Shown here: positions 10,732-21,091 of the stretch, in pieces
Position numbering within the stretch: the stretch's first letter is position 1
Layout of the letters: the number at the start of each line of letters is the position of its first letter
Made by a program: the position numbers and the translations under genes
Notes under the pieces: model-generated
Told to the model about the DNA's origin: nothing
The model's database searches: none
The model's input: the letters and a program-made list of their open reading frames with translations, nothing else
Assembly: GCA_022478985.1 (NCBI GenBank)
Contig: JAKSZP010018558.1
Coordinates: forward strand, 1 to 64,000
Direction: 5' to 3'
Source of the DNA: Massospora cicadina
Lineage: Eukaryota; Entomophthoromycota; Entomophthoromycetes; Entomophthorales; Entomophthoraceae
DNA: 64,000 bases

Positions 10732-11945
10732 TTATTCCTGGATGAGAGCTTCAAGCGCGCGTGCATCTTGATTATTAAACACCTTAACCACACAATCATC
10801 TGCGAACGCCAATATTTTGACTGGGGCTTGGCCTGGCACATGGACCCCAGTGAGTTGGGTATTCACATTTTGCAGTAGTGGGTCAAGGCTGAAGTTGTAT
10901 AAGAGTGGGCTAAGGGGGTCCCCTTGTTGCAAGCCCCTTTGAGGGCGGACTACTTCCGTTAGGAAGCCAGGGCCACGCACTGCCATTGTTTTAGATTCCG
11001 TGAGCAGCATCACCCAGTTGATGAAGCAAGGGGGTAGGCGGAATTGATGGAGGCAGGCCCTTAGGTATTCCCAGTTTATTCTATCATAGGCCTTTTGTTG
11101 GTCCAAGAATACAAGTGCCCCAGAGGCTGTGGACTAACATACATTAGCCACAGAGTGCACGCTATCCCAAATTGACCTTCTGGGGATGAAACCAAATTGT
11201 TCTGGGGAGATGGCGGCAGATACTACAGTCCCTAATCGGTTAGCCATAATTTTTGTTAAAATTTTGGTGTCTGTGTTTGTTAGAGAAATGGGGCACCAGT
11301 TGGCTAAGTCAAGCTTATCCCCTTTCTTGAAGAGTGTGACAGTAAAGGCCTCATGTCCTCCTGGTAGGAGGCGCGTTTCCAACAGGATTTGGTTAAGTGA
11401 GGCAAGCAGAAGTGGGGATATATATTTGAAATATTTTTTGTAGAACTCATATGGAATGCCATCTGGGCCTGGGCATTTTTGGTTTGGCGCACCGCGATTG
11501 GCTGTCCATAATTTGTTCAGAGTAATTAAATTCATTATTTCTGGGTATCGGAAAATGGTGCAGATATGAGCTCAGTTGAGAAATTCTGCCACTTCGGCCA
11601 GCTGAATTGGTTCATCTTGGTACAACTTGGAGTAATATTTTTGCATTTTGATTGCCACTTTGACTGGTGTATCCTCATTAGAATTATCCAATCTTCGCAC
11701 CTGTGTGCAGGCCAAACTCTGGCATGGTGCGAAATTTTTTTAAAGAAATATGCGGTGCACTTGTCATCTTTAGTGATGCGTGTGGCCCTATATTGGACAC
11801 AAACCTGATGTTTGTGTTGCCTTTTGAGTGCGTTGAGGTGGGCGGCTGCCTCTGCCCACTTCCAGCCCCATGCAGGGCTGTATCCTGTAGCTGGAATGTT
11901 GGACTCCAAGTGTGCCAATTCTGCCAGAGCGCGTGAGATAACCAT
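10732..11945 (-). pseudogene. LINE A ORF2 reverse transcriptase domain
   Basis: The enzyme copies LINE RNA at the nicked target. Readable motifs in order are GPDGIPYEFYKKYF, LLPGGHEAFTVTLFKKGDKL, NWxPISLTNTDTKILTKI, EQFGFIPRRSIWD, LQQGDPLSPLLYNFSLDPLL and the catalytic box FADD at 10795-10806, which is intact. A stop separates the 133-codon frame (11134-11535) from the 124-codon frame (10732-11106) near 11130. The upstream linker (11535-11945) is in another frame. Of the three LINE reverse transcriptases here, this is the only one with an unchanged FADD. Confidence 0.85.
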
Positions 11946-12181
11946 TGATGTGGCTCATGAGCATCTGGAGGAGAGATGGCGAGAGTGGCGGATGGTGACC
12001 TCTTTGAAAGTTGCCCATGTGGAAATGGGGTCCATGCAAAATGGTGCAAAAACTTTTTTGCCAAAGTTGCCTCTTCCACCCACGTGGAAAATCCTGGTGA
12101 CGCGAGCTCAGGGGGGCAGATTTTGCACCAATGTGGGGCCTTAGAAACTGTGACAGGTAGGTGGTATGTTATTGAGACCAG

Positions 12182-12865
12182 TCAGTGGTCAGGCAATTCC
12201 ATTTTTGTTGTCTTGAAGTGGGAGATGTGGGGTTGGAATTTCGCCGGCATTAGAATAAGGTTGATGCGGGTCATGGACCTTAATTGGCCGTTGTGGACGT
12301 GGGGATGCATCATGTTTTTGAGCAGTGGGGCATGTTGCGGCAGCGCATCCATTAACCCAAGGGTGGCCTTTAGAACGCGTAGTTCAACGTGACCCTGTGG
12401 GGCGTGGGGTGAGGGAGGCCACCAGTCCATTGGTGAGGTTAGCCAACAGTTCATGTCACTGACTAGGAAAGAATCGGGGGGTAGCAGGAGGGATTTGACC
12501 AATGAGAAAAATTCTGGATGCTCGTGTGCACCATTTGGGGCATAAATGTTGATGATTGCATGCGCTACATTAGACCACGAGAAGGTGATGATGAGCACTC
12601 GGCCATTTAGGAATGTTTCTGAGGATAAGAATTTGAAAAAATTATTTTTCTGAATTAGCACCCCACAGTGCTTCGACCAAAAGGATAGGGATGGGAGGAG
12701 CATTGTTTTCCAAGTTTCCTTGGAACCTCATGGACAGTGGGACTCCTGGATGGCCAGGATATCCACGGGTAAATTGTGTTGTAAAAAACTCAGTTTCCTA
12801 GCCCAGGACAGGGAGGCCTTGAGTCCGGCGATATTCAATGTCCCTAAAGTGAAGGTTTCCCCCAT
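12182..12865 (-). pseudogene. LINE A ORF2 N-terminal endonuclease domain
   Basis: ORF2 starts at an ATG (12865-12863) six bases after the ORF1 stop. The first codons read MGETFTLGTLNIAGLKAS, the usual N-terminal strand of APE-like endonucleases, followed by DILAIQESHC with the metal-binding Glu. A TGA near 12727 interrupts the frame, and it resumes at 12703. Later motifs are altered: the usual GDxN appears as SDMN, and the usual H-I-D appears as RIN. These are G-to-A or similar changes and should abolish target nicking. Confidence 0.8.
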
Positions 12866-12880
12866 CGCACCTTAGGTGTG
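12863..12880 (-). promoter_or_regulatory. ORF1 stop / ORF2 start junction with palindrome (LINE A)
   Basis: The ORF1 TAA sits in the centre of the palindrome CACCTAAGGTG (12868-12878), and the ORF2 ATG lies six bases downstream. LINE C has a longer perfect version (42215-42227) with the same spacing. This suggests ORF2 is translated by termination and re-initiation. Confidence 0.5.
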
Positions 12881-14035
12881 AGGGGGTGGGCCCCTGGGCC
12901 CACTAGCCTCTTCTAGGTCCCCACAGGCTTTCACAGCAGTGCGGGTGTTAGCAGCAACGCTATCAGAGTTTTTGTTGATTTTTGCAGAAAGAATCACATT
13001 GGTTTTGTTTTTTGCTTTTTGTTTTCCCGATGCTGGATGAATTTTTTGCGGTGTGGATGAGTTTGGTGCACCATTGAGCGGGTCAAAAAAAATTTTTTCA
13101 GTTGGGATAGGTCCCAAGTCAGTTTTGACTGGAGCTTGGGTGCAACGATTGGGTGAGATTGAGTCTCCCATCAGATCCTCAGATTGAGTGGCCCACACAG
13201 CATGGGCTTCCCAATCTGATTGGTTGATGGATTCCCAAGTTGCTTCTACCACAAAGGTTTCCATGTCCTCCTGGCGTTGTGATTGTGGGATAGTGGTGGT
13301 GGCCTTGGCTGTTTCCTTGGCCGTGGCCCTATGGGCCTGCTTAGCCTTCTTCCATTCTTGCGGGGAGATAGGCTTTACCAATAAGTAGCAGCCTTGTGCT
13401 TCCCACGGGAAAGCCTCCTTGGTGCTTGCAGTTGGTTCATAGTGCGCCTCTCCATTGGCCATGGTCACTGAGGGGTGCTCTTGGAATGTGACGCCCTCCT
13501 TGATGGGGCATGCGTGCGCCTTGTGGCCAAACGCATCACAGTGGGTGCAAATGGGGGGCGCGCTTTCCACGGTCACCCAGAATGAGTGGGTGGTATGCCC
13601 TGCGATGTCAATAAAGGTGGAGTGCGGGATCTGGGTTAGGTCCTCCACAATCTCCTCAGTTGGGGTCAGAACTGCGATGGCTTTGCTGGTGCACAGGTGT
13701 GTCATCAGCGTGAAGCGTTGCATTTCAAAAGATTGTATTTCGCCATATACGGCGAGACCATCTTTCAGGTGTTGTTCCAAAATGTCACATTTTACCGTAG
13801 TAGGCAAAAAGTCAAACGTGAGGAAGATTTGGTTTGATTTTGTCCATCTGGTGCATTTGGTTTTGATGACCCATTGCCCTTTGGGGAGGTTGACCACTAC
13901 ACGCACCGCTGCAGCCTCGTCTGCTGCTTTTTTGCTCTCAAAACCTAGGTCCAGCCAACCGCATGACATGGAGTGAGGTGCAACGTACACCGCAGTCAGG
14001 AAAATTTTGTGTACATCTTCACAAAATTTTCCCAT
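12872..14035 (-). CDS. LINE A ORF1, nucleic-acid-binding protein, 387 aa open frame
   Basis: The longest open frame in the window. Residues 1-135 resemble an RRM-like fold; the LDLGFESKKAADEAAAVRVV segment has counterparts in LINEs B, C and D. A CCHC zinc knuckle follows at residues 163-176 (CTHCDAFGHKAHAC) and then a lysine- and alanine-rich low-complexity tail. In LINEs such proteins coat the RNA. The real start is probably further upstream: another frame at 14036-14250 carries the N-terminal part (SLVEFGVCVYLDIQ), as in LINE B, so a frameshift just before 14035 truncates this frame. Confidence 0.75.
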   Translation of the reverse strand: MGKFCEDVHKIFLTAVYVAPHSMSCGWLDLGFESKKAADEAAAVRVVVNLPKGQWVIKTKCTRWTKSNQIFLTFDFLPTTVKCDILEQHLKDGLAVYGEIQSFEMQRFTLMTHLCTSKAIAVLTPTEEIVEDLTQIPHSTFIDIAGHTTHSFWVTVESAPPICTHCDAFGHKAHACPIKEGVTFQEHPSVTMANGEAHYEPTASTKEAFPWEAQGCYLLVKPISPQEWKKAKQAHRATAKETAKATTTIPQSQRQEDMETFVVEATWESINQSDWEAHAVWATQSEDLMGDSISPNRCTQAPVKTDLGPIPTEKIFFDPLNGAPNSSTPQKIHPASGKQKAKNKTNVILSAKINKNSDSVAANTRTAVKACGDLEEASGPRGPPPHT

Positions 14036-14378
14036 AAGGCCATTTTTTGGATGTCCAGATACACGCAGACTCCGAATTCCACCAATGAAAGTGGTTGGGA
14101 GTGTGGCGTGTTGATGTACTGGTTACATCATGCTTGCCATGCGAGTATCTCTGGGGAAATTGAGACTGCTAGTTTTTTAAGATTTTTGTCTATTCCACCA
14201 GATTCTCCGGGGCGTTTTTGAACATTGGAGGCCGCGGGCCTTCCACCTGCTCCTCTTACCTTGCTTACCCAACTGCTCCCTGACATGGGCGCAGACTAAT
14301 CTCCTCTGTGAGATTATCAAACTAGATTCAGTCTTGAATTGAATAGATTGCAATAGTGATTGCAACAAAAAAGAAAAG

Positions 14379-14398
14379 TTGACTTGTAGCTTTTTAAA
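14379..14398. repeat. Target-site duplication of LINE A, 5' side
   Basis: Exact second copy of TTGACTTGTAGCTTTTTAAA (see 9085-9104). Confidence 0.9.
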
Positions 14399-14620
14399 AA
14401 TTTCCAACATTAAGTTTAGAAATCTAATTGGATCACTCATTTAATTTTATGAAATCTGCGCCTCCTTCCCCTGCTGAACTCCTCCAAGAAATTTTAGATA
14501 TTTTTTATTTGCTATACCTGATTCCCTTGCTATCTTGGCCAGTGATTTACTGATAACTTTAGTAATGCACTTGTATAGTTCAAAAAACCACTTCTGGCTT
14601 TCTCTATTTCTTGTTACATA
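14399..14620 (-). pseudogene. Unknown coding remnant split by gypsy B (3' part)
   Basis: A minus-strand frame (71 codons from the first ATG, 14447-14662, running out of LTR sequence at its start) reads basic and helix-like text such as SKSLAKIARESGIANKKYLK. The matching upstream part would be at 21721-22001, on the other side of element B, if both belong to one older unit. I do not recognise it. Confidence 0.25.
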
Positions 14621-14625
14621 TGCTT
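14621..14625. repeat. Target-site duplication of gypsy B, left copy (TGCTT)
   Basis: TGCTT directly precedes the left LTR and directly follows the right LTR (21716-21720). Five bases is the usual duplication for Ty3/gypsy integrases. Confidence 0.85.
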
Positions 14626-15245
14626 TATTGGAATTTTGTGAGAAATTAAGATAAGCAGGCACTATGAAGGCTATTTAGTTATTAGTTTCATGGCTCTAAT
14701 GAAGATCAACACAATTGCAACGAAGTTATTAGTTTCGCTGCTATAGATGATTCCAATTGGAAGTACAGAATCATGTATAAAAATAGACCAAAATTAAACT
14801 ACACGAGATGAGAATTGAGGTACTTTATTAAATAAAAATCAGAGATATTTATAGGGAAAATTTGGTAGTTCTTCATAAGGATTTCTGTGATTCACCTGAG
14901 GTAAGATCTTTCCTACTAGAGGAATGATAAAGCTGATTATCTTTATTATTAAAATACTTGTGATGATCATACCTAATAGAGCTCTTGTTAGATGCAATCA
15001 ACCTTCTTAGTGAGGGCTTAGTCCCTTCAAAATTAGTCATTTCAGATTGCTAAATCGCCTCAGATTGCTGAGCTTCTTTGGATAGATTAACCTCACTCAT
15101 CATAGGAGGCTGATAACTCAAAAGGATCTTTCTTCAGTCAATTTGAGAATTGATAATACCCTTTGTGGATTTTACAATTTCATTAGACTAAGATATCAAA
15201 TCTCAATCTGGAGTAATTCTGGTCATCTTAGTTGTATCTCTAACA
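14626..15245 (-). repeat. 3' LTR of gypsy B (620 bp)
   Basis: Almost identical by eye to 21092-21715, with scattered substitutions and small indels. On the plus strand it starts TATTGGAATTTTG (TG mutated to TA) and ends CTAACA. A TATAAATAT box on the minus strand (14848-14857) and an AATAAAG signal (14823-14829) fit U3-R-U5 order. Confidence 0.9.
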
Positions 15246-15258
15246 ATGCCCCCAAGAT
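15246..15258 (-). promoter_or_regulatory. Polypurine tract of gypsy B
   Basis: On the minus strand GATCTTGGGGGCAT lies directly before the LTR start TGTTAGAG, the expected position for plus-strand priming. Confidence 0.65.
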
Positions 15259-16310
15259 CTTACATAGGGGACACATATTTGTAAAAATCTACTATGCACT
15301 CTATTGATAACAGTACTAGTATCAATAGCGGCAATGGAGTATTCAATACCCTGATGATAAATAATATGATAAGGACCAGCTTTAAGGTGTCCAATTTGTG
15401 AATCCTTCCTCCCAGCCTATGGTGGTAGAAGTTTACATGATCTTCAACTTGATATTCTGGTAATGTAGGTCTACTAGCGTTGGTTCTGGTACCTTCCTTC
15501 AAGGTGGTAGAAGCAAGGGAACTTGAAGCTAATGCTTGTAAGTGGATGATTTCATCAGCTTTTCTCTGCATGTCTAAATTGGTAGTTTGTAGGGTAGCCT
15601 CTTCAAGTATAGGTTGTACACTTGAAGGGAGGATAGGTTCCTGACCATATAAAGCTTTAAAAAGAGACATTCCAATAATACGATGGTAGCTAACTCTATA
15701 GGCTAACATCGCACTAGGTAAGTAAAGGTTCCACCTACTAGGATCATTGGAAGCTATCTTTTGAAGAATGGCTGCGAGGGTACCATTTGCTCATTTGACC
15801 GCACCATTAGTAGAAGGATTATAAGGGATCAGAAAGGACTGATAAGTACCCATTAGTTTAGTATGCTCAGCTACCACCTGAGAAATGAAGTTAGTCCCAT
15901 TATCTGATAACAGGACTTTTGGGCTACCATGCCTGGTTAAAAGCTGCTTGAAAAGAAAGGACGCTGTCACCTTGGTGGTAACCATGGAAACTGAAATAGC
16001 TTCAATCCATTTAGTAAAATGGTTGATAGCTAACAGAATATATTGATGTCCATAAGTGGCCATAGGGAAAGGACCCATCACATCAATACTCATAGTAGAA
16101 AAGGGTTTGGAAGGTCCCACAATTTGGTGTTGAAACGTCAGATTTCCACCACGTTGTTGTTGGCACTTTCGACAGGATTCCAGCACATTGTGTACAGATT
16201 CCAGCATGTTATCCCAGTAAAAATGATTTTTTGACCACTGTAGCGTCTTAGCAACAGCTCCATGACCTACAGCTTGGTGGGCCTCCATGATAGTATCAGT
16301 CCTCACAGAG
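15259..16310 (-). pseudogene. Gypsy B integrase
   Basis: Open from 16306 to about 15791 and again from 15709 to 15260, with a stop between. The zinc-binding part reads HQAVGH...CRKCQ (HHCC). Catalytic positions are the Asp in SIDVMGPF and the Asp in LSDNGTNF; the expected Glu after STNGAV is Lys, and the next codon is a stop. This E-to-K change alone would inactivate strand transfer. The second half has AYRVSYHRIIGMSLFKALYG, typical of the gypsy integrase C-terminal region. No chromodomain is visible; the frame ends near the purine tract. Confidence 0.85.
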
Positions 16311-16559
16311 GGCTGAATAAAAGGAAACCACTTAGATCCTGACTTTTTATATAATGAACCTTCTTTAACCTGAGTGTCTTCAGTTAAGGATTGTAACTTT
16401 GAGATAACATCCTTAGATTCACGGAACCAGAGTTAAGGTCTACCAAATAATTCATAAATATGATCTTCCTCTGCAGAGAATAACATTAAGATAGGCAATT
16501 GAGCAAAGGCCATCAGCGTTTTGATGTATAGCTCCAGCGCGATGTTGAATAGTAAAGCC

Positions 16560-16990
16560 ATAGTTTTTAGGCTTTAGAGCCCATATAGCTTAGCGTACAT
16601 CTGGATCCTTCATTTGTTGCAACCACTTCAGGGGAAGCGTGATCCGTTACAATAGTGAAATGCTTGCCATATAGATAAGGATGGAAATGCTTGATGGTGG
16701 ATAACACAGCGAGGCATTCTCTCTCAGTAACGCTATAATTGCGTTCAGCCTTAGAAAGGGTTTTACTTTAGTAAGCGATGGGGTGATCAACCAGATTGGT
16801 ATCATGTTGATCCAGAATGGCCCCAATAGCAATATCACTGGCATTGGTAAATAGTATAAAAGGTTTGGAAAAGTCAGGATGGGCTAAGACTGGGGCACTC
16901 ATTAAGGCTTGGAGAAACATATTGAAGGATTGTTGCTGCGATTCTTCCCATACAAAAGGAACTTTCTTGTGCAAAAGGTAAACTCAAGGC
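16560..16990 (-). pseudogene. Gypsy B RNase H domain
   Basis: The frame reads KKVPFVWEESQQQSFNMFLQ, then PVLAHPDFSKPFILFTNASD (the first catalytic Asp appears as N in FTNAS) and AIGAILDQ. It continues as [22 protein letters not shown] with the catalytic Glu and FTIVTDH with a catalytic Asp after a frame shift near 16770. The domain degrades the RNA strand during reverse transcription. The D-to-N change is a G-to-A transition. Confidence 0.8.
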
Positions 16991-17049
16991 TCTGCAATTT
17001 TCGCAAAATGGGGTATGAATTGTCAGTAATAACCTGCCATCCCTAAAAA

Positions 17050-17930
17050 CACTTGAATATTGCACAAGCTTTTAGGAACATGAATGTCCAAAATAGCCTT
17101 TATCTTATTAGATAAGGGTAAAATACCCTCACAATTAACTTTAAATCCCAAAATTTCATCTCATTCTAAAAAAAGAACACTTTGATGGTTTAAGCTTAAG
17201 CGAGACACAACGCAGTCAGTAAAAAAACTTCCTTCAAATGAGCCAAATGCTCGTTAAAAGTGCGTGAAAAACAGTAACATAATCTAGATAAACTAAAACA
17301 CAAGAAAGTTTCAAATCCCCAAACAAGCCATCCATAACTCATTGCAAAGTAACAGGGGCATTGCAAAGCCCCTGCGGCATATGGGTTAGCTCAAATAGCC
17401 CCTCACTAGAAATTAGAGCACATTTTTACCAATCTTCTGGGGCATGATCAATTTGCCAATAACCACTCGTAAGGTCCATAGCCAAGAATTATTGAGATCC
17501 AGATAATAGTCTCAATGAATCATCTATGCGGGTAAAGGATAAGAATCCTTTTGAGTAACAGCATTGAGTCGATGATAGTCCATAACCAAACTATTCCCCC
17601 CATCCTTTTTTTGAATGAGTAGTATAGGGAAGCCTATGGACTTTTAAAAGGCGTTAGTAGCCCAGCATCGAGGAGTTGTTTCAGTTCCACTGAGACCTGA
17701 GCCTCCTTGACTTTGGATTTGCGATATTGTCAAGCTTGAATAGGGGGAGTATCCCCAGTTTTCACCTGATGCTGTACCTCTTTCATTAGGCCAAAATCTC
17801 CAGGACCTTGGGCAAGGATATCCTCATATTTTTCAATCATGGCCTCAGCTTCAAGCTGTTGTTATGAAGTAAGATAATCCCCAAATTCAACATCAATTCT
17901 AACAACGGTAGGGGGATCTTCCAGCCCAAA
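17050..17930 (-). pseudogene. Gypsy B reverse transcriptase
   Basis: Motifs are spread over several frames. GLLTPFKSP(stop)AS lies near 17690, followed by a KKRMGG-like block and an NPYAAGALQCP segment (degraded MPFGL-NAP box) near 17360. The polymerase box reads YLDY at 17279-17290 instead of YxDD, a loss of one catalytic Asp. The upstream connector contains LAQGPGDFGLMKEVQHQV. No long open frame remains, so this is the most decayed part of element B. Confidence 0.7.
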
Positions 17931-18481
17931 TTCATGTGAATATAAACATCCTGAGAAAGATAATATCTCACTCACAGGAGTAGGCCGCACATAAGCAAAG
18001 GGATTATTGTGATTCAAACGCATAAAATTGAGAGATGAGATTAGCTAATAAAACTAAGATAGCTTTATCATAGGCAGGATCAAGGATACCAGGGCAAGGT
18101 AAAGCCTCCAAATGAGAGGGATTTTGATTACCAAAGATCTCTAATACATGATCAGGAGGTACAAATAGTTGTACTCCCATGTCAATTATGACTTGAGCTT
18201 TTGGGGAATAGTAATTGGAGAGTTTGAATGTAACGGCATTCCCTCAGAGGCACAAGCTGACGGAGGTGGACGTATAGTCCTTGGACCCAGGATTTGGTAT
18301 TTGAGATGTGAGATAGAAGTGGGGTATTCCAGTAAGCAAACATGTCATTTAATTTGCCTTTGCTAATAGGAACATCGTTTAAGATTAAGGGTACTTGGTA
18401 CCCAATTAAAGATAGGTATTTGTCTTTAATACTGATTAGGGCATCAAATTCGGTGAGAAACTTAGTTCCTAAGAGCAGATC

Positions 18482-18780
18482 TTAACAGTTGTTATCCAAT
18501 ACTACTGCAGGGGCTGACACACCCAACTTTCCAAAGTGCATCGGAAGAGAGGAATAGGCTCCTATAGTTTTAGTGTAAGAAGGTCCAGCAGTTCCATAGT
18601 CTTGGGAATGGTTTAGATCTGGAGCCAATTTGATTTTATTCATAAGTTTGGATGAGATTACATTGATGGGCGATCCCATATCAATGATAACCAAAACTTT
18701 CACCTTATGCATGATGACTTCCACCTGGGTTACATCAGTGCTAAAGTTTGGGATTGAGAACACTGAGGGATTAATCTTTT
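18482..18780 (-). pseudogene. Gypsy B aspartic protease
   Basis: The 93-codon frame holds VLVIIDMGSPINVISSKLM, matching the retropepsin active-site pattern D-T/S-G but with Met for Thr, and DYGTAGPSYTKTIGAYSSLP. After a stop it continues NCYDLLLGTKFL, the second half of the fold, beyond 18482. The enzyme would process the Gag-Pol polyprotein. The same text is recognisable in decayed form at 31090 (B2) and in G3 at 46003. Confidence 0.8.
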
Positions 18781-18974
18781 GAATGGAATTATAAGAAAAA
18801 GAGGAAGCATAAGCAGAAATAGTGACTTTGTTGAATAATTCATCAGGGATATCAAGATCATCAGGAGCGTATACAACATAATAACCTGTAGAAGAATCAA
18901 AGGTTTTTACTGAGGCACTTATCTTAGGTCAGCACAGGGAGCCTCGTGCCCTATGCTGACTCCTCTTTTTTAAA

Positions 18975-19400
18975 TTCCTCCGCTTGATTTTTCCAACATT
19001 GAGACACCACATGACCCACGAGACCTCAATAAGTACATGGCTCCTTCTTCAATTTGGATTTGGGTTTAGGTGGCATTGCATGGATGTGAGAATGAGGATT
19101 ACTAGATGAGGTCAGATGTACCACCCCATTAGGAATCTCCATAAGCGCTTCTTTGATGTCAATAATGGAGCTGAAATTTCTTTTAAGTGATTTCAAGTGT
19201 AGCAGTAACTGAGTGCGAGAACCAAATGCACTCATTACAGCTGATTTAGCATCATCAACAGTAATCTGATTGCAAGTAGCAAGTGTCTGCGCCTCATGAT
19301 AGAATTGTTTAGTGGATTCATGGATAGACTCTCCTCGTTTAATTTGGTTACTCATAAAGGCTAGCTTTTTGGTTGGAAAGGGTTTAATTACTTCCAAATT
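18975..19400 (-). pseudogene. Gypsy B Gag C-terminal part with zinc knuckle
   Basis: The 123-codon frame 19026-19397 is the C-terminal Gag region. It ends at a stop that replaces the second cysteine of a zinc knuckle: CTY(stop)GLVGHVVSQC, with the pattern C-x2-C-x4-H-x4-C if that codon were Cys. The knuckle binds element RNA. After the stop the frame continues WKNQAEEFKKEES. It is preceded by a basic, helix-rich capsid-like part shared with 19419-19652. Confidence 0.75.
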
Positions 19401-19418
19401 CCTTTATGAGGGCGGTTT

Positions 19419-19660
19419 TCACTTGAGCCCACATAGTGCAACCTTAAGATGAGGAACCATGATCTCTTGAGCGAACCAGCTTAGGCAAGAGGTGATATGG
19501 CGGACCTTCTGCTGATCAGTAGCTCCGCCTATTGCGCGTTCATAAACTAAAAGAAAAGAATGGATGCTACCTTCACCCAGTTCAAACCTATCCTCGAAGG
19601 TAGGTTTGAAAAGGGTGTCTTCAGTGTTCAAGATGTGTACGCCTGATACCATGACCAGTC
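19419..19660 (-). pseudogene. Gypsy B Gag capsid-like segment
   Basis: A 77-codon frame containing FKPTFEDRFELGEGSIHSFL and QQKVRHITSCLSWFAQEIM. The PTFxG/D...F-W(L)...Y(F)...(D)xQKV(I)...L.G.A order is the usual layout of the gypsy retrotransposon gag domain. The next Gag piece (19026-19397) lies after a stop with a frame change. Confidence 0.7.
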
Positions 19661-20022
19661 CAGCCTCGGAGGGTTATAGACTCTGTGAAATGAGCATGAG
19701 GGGAACTCTGTCAACTTGTTGTCTCAAGAGGTTCAAGTCATCTTGTAAATTTTGAACCCATTGGTTAAGATGGTCATTTGTAGGGGCTCGGTATTAGTTG
19801 GAAATCACAGCAACCATCTCCATTTGCTTGGTCTCAAGTACTTCACATTTGGCAGCCAACTGCTGAATGGATGCTGTCAGCAAAGCAAACTGGGTTTCTT
19901 GTGTAGTTTGATTTGCATCACATAGATGATGTTTCTTCTCAACGCCATCCAGCAAATTGATTAAAATAGTCCAGATTGGTTGGAAGACCTTCCGAGGATA
20001 AGAAACACCCTTGAGTTATGGC

Positions 20023-20298
20023 TCAGATTTGTGTTTCTAATGCTTGTACTCGAGATACTAGGAGCATTGAAAGTTCAGAATCAGACATAGGAAGCGAGGA
20101 GCCAGGGGGACCAGGAGGTCCCATGGGGCCTTGCGACCCATCTCTACCTGATGGTCCCAGCGGACCTTGTTGACCCACTGGACCAAGGGGACCACGTTCA
20201 CCAGGAGGTCCTGGAGTTACCAATGGGGAGCTAGGTGGTCCCAGTGGACCAGGAGGACCAACAGAACCGGGTTCACCTTCTCTAATATTACCCGCCAC
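20023..20298 (-). pseudogene. Gypsy B Gag segment with collagen-like Gly-X-Y repeats
   Basis: This 91-codon frame has about 18 Gly-X-Y triplets at roughly 20098-20277. The first five ([15 protein letters not shown]) are followed by a short interruption and then thirteen more, including [15 protein letters not shown] and [11 protein letters not shown] helix-prone segment [20 protein letters not shown] follows. The repeats are proline-rich at X and Y, as in a collagen triple helix, and the helix could drive trimerisation. The place in the element, between Gag N-terminal sequence and capsid-like part, suggests a structural role in the particle. The region around it is frameshifted. Confidence 0.75.
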
Positions 20299-20579
20299 TT
20301 GGACAAGATGTTAGGATAACCCATTAAGCTTCCCCAAGCTCTTCTCATGTTTGGCCCGCAGCTGATCCAGTTGTCTCTTAATCTCATCCTCCAGGGAGGT
20401 AATCCGGTGGTGAATAGGGTTAGTGGCATTTCTAACTTGATGAGATACTTCTTAGCTAATGTATCCCACTACCCCATTATCAGTTCTCACCAACTGGTTA
20501 TGAATTTCGTTGATTTCTCTCTATATACAAGAATGGCCTCTCAATTATCCCTTCCAAAGTTGGATGTTGTTTCATAAAA

Positions 20580-21031
20580 TGAAGATAGTTGATAGTGAAA
20601 TTGTTGCGCTAGAGTCAACTGGAACTGGATTTCATGATGCAACCCCAAAATCTGGAGTAAATGGTGAATAGCAGGATGTACTTAATGCTGGAGATACTGC
20701 TCCGTTCTAGCCAAACCAACTCAGTAGGCTGTAACACCGTTTGGTTATATAAGTTCATCATGTTGTCAGCAACTTTAGACTCTCAGTCACAATTAGGACA
20801 AGCACTAGGCTGAATAGCCCCTCTGATCAAGCTTTTGACAGTTTCTTCAACATTTGTGGCTTGAATCTGATAATTAGATTGGTCAGGGCCCTCTATGGCC
20901 AAGTCCATTAAACCTTGAAATTGTAGATTATTGATATTAGCAAAAGTCAAATCTTGCCAGTTAGAGTGTACCCATCGGGTGATACTCAGAGATTCCTCTG
21001 AAGAGGGGCTCTCTTCACTAGACGTATTCAT
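20580..21031 (-). pseudogene. Gypsy B Gag N-terminal part
   Basis: An 82-codon frame starts at the first ATG after the 5' LTR and primer site (21031) and has an acidic, serine-rich beginning (SSEESPSSEESLSITRW). It stops at 20783, and related text continues to about 20580 with further stops. Position next to the leader supports this as the Gag start. No domain is recognised. Confidence 0.55.
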
Positions 21032-21073
21032 CTTTGTGAATCTATGTTTTCACCAGGTAGCCTCAGAAACAGA

Positions 21074-21090
21074 CCTGGCAGGGAGCACCA
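21074..21090 (-). promoter_or_regulatory. Primer-binding site of gypsy B
   Basis: One base after the 5' LTR end, the minus strand reads TGGTGCTCCCTGCCAGG. TGG pairs with the CCA end of a tRNA, so this is a standard tRNA primer site. G3 has TGGTGCACGC at the same one-base offset. The tRNA species was not identified. Confidence 0.7.
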
Positions 21091-21091
21091 G

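Larger units (their letters stand above)
9105..14378 (-). mobile_element. LINE A, full-length non-LTR retrotransposon
   Basis: A 5.27-kb element on the minus strand flanked by a perfect 20-bp target duplication. Its 5' end (14378 downwards) begins CTTTTCTTT, as do LINEs B, C and D. It then has a leader, ORF1 with a CCHC knuckle, a six-base gap, ORF2 (endonuclease, reverse transcriptase, C-terminal CCHC) and a short 3' UTR ending GGTTGGCCTTCCC and AATAAATTTAAAAA. The perfect duplication and the nearly complete ORF1 make it one of the younger insertions. ORF2 is broken by stops and frameshifts. Confidence 0.9.

Noticed and set aside
9360..13976. Plus-strand frames overlapping LINE A
   Set aside because: Many plus-strand frames of 60-170 codons lie opposite ORF1 and ORF2. 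They are shadows of the minus-strand coding sequence and show no family features.
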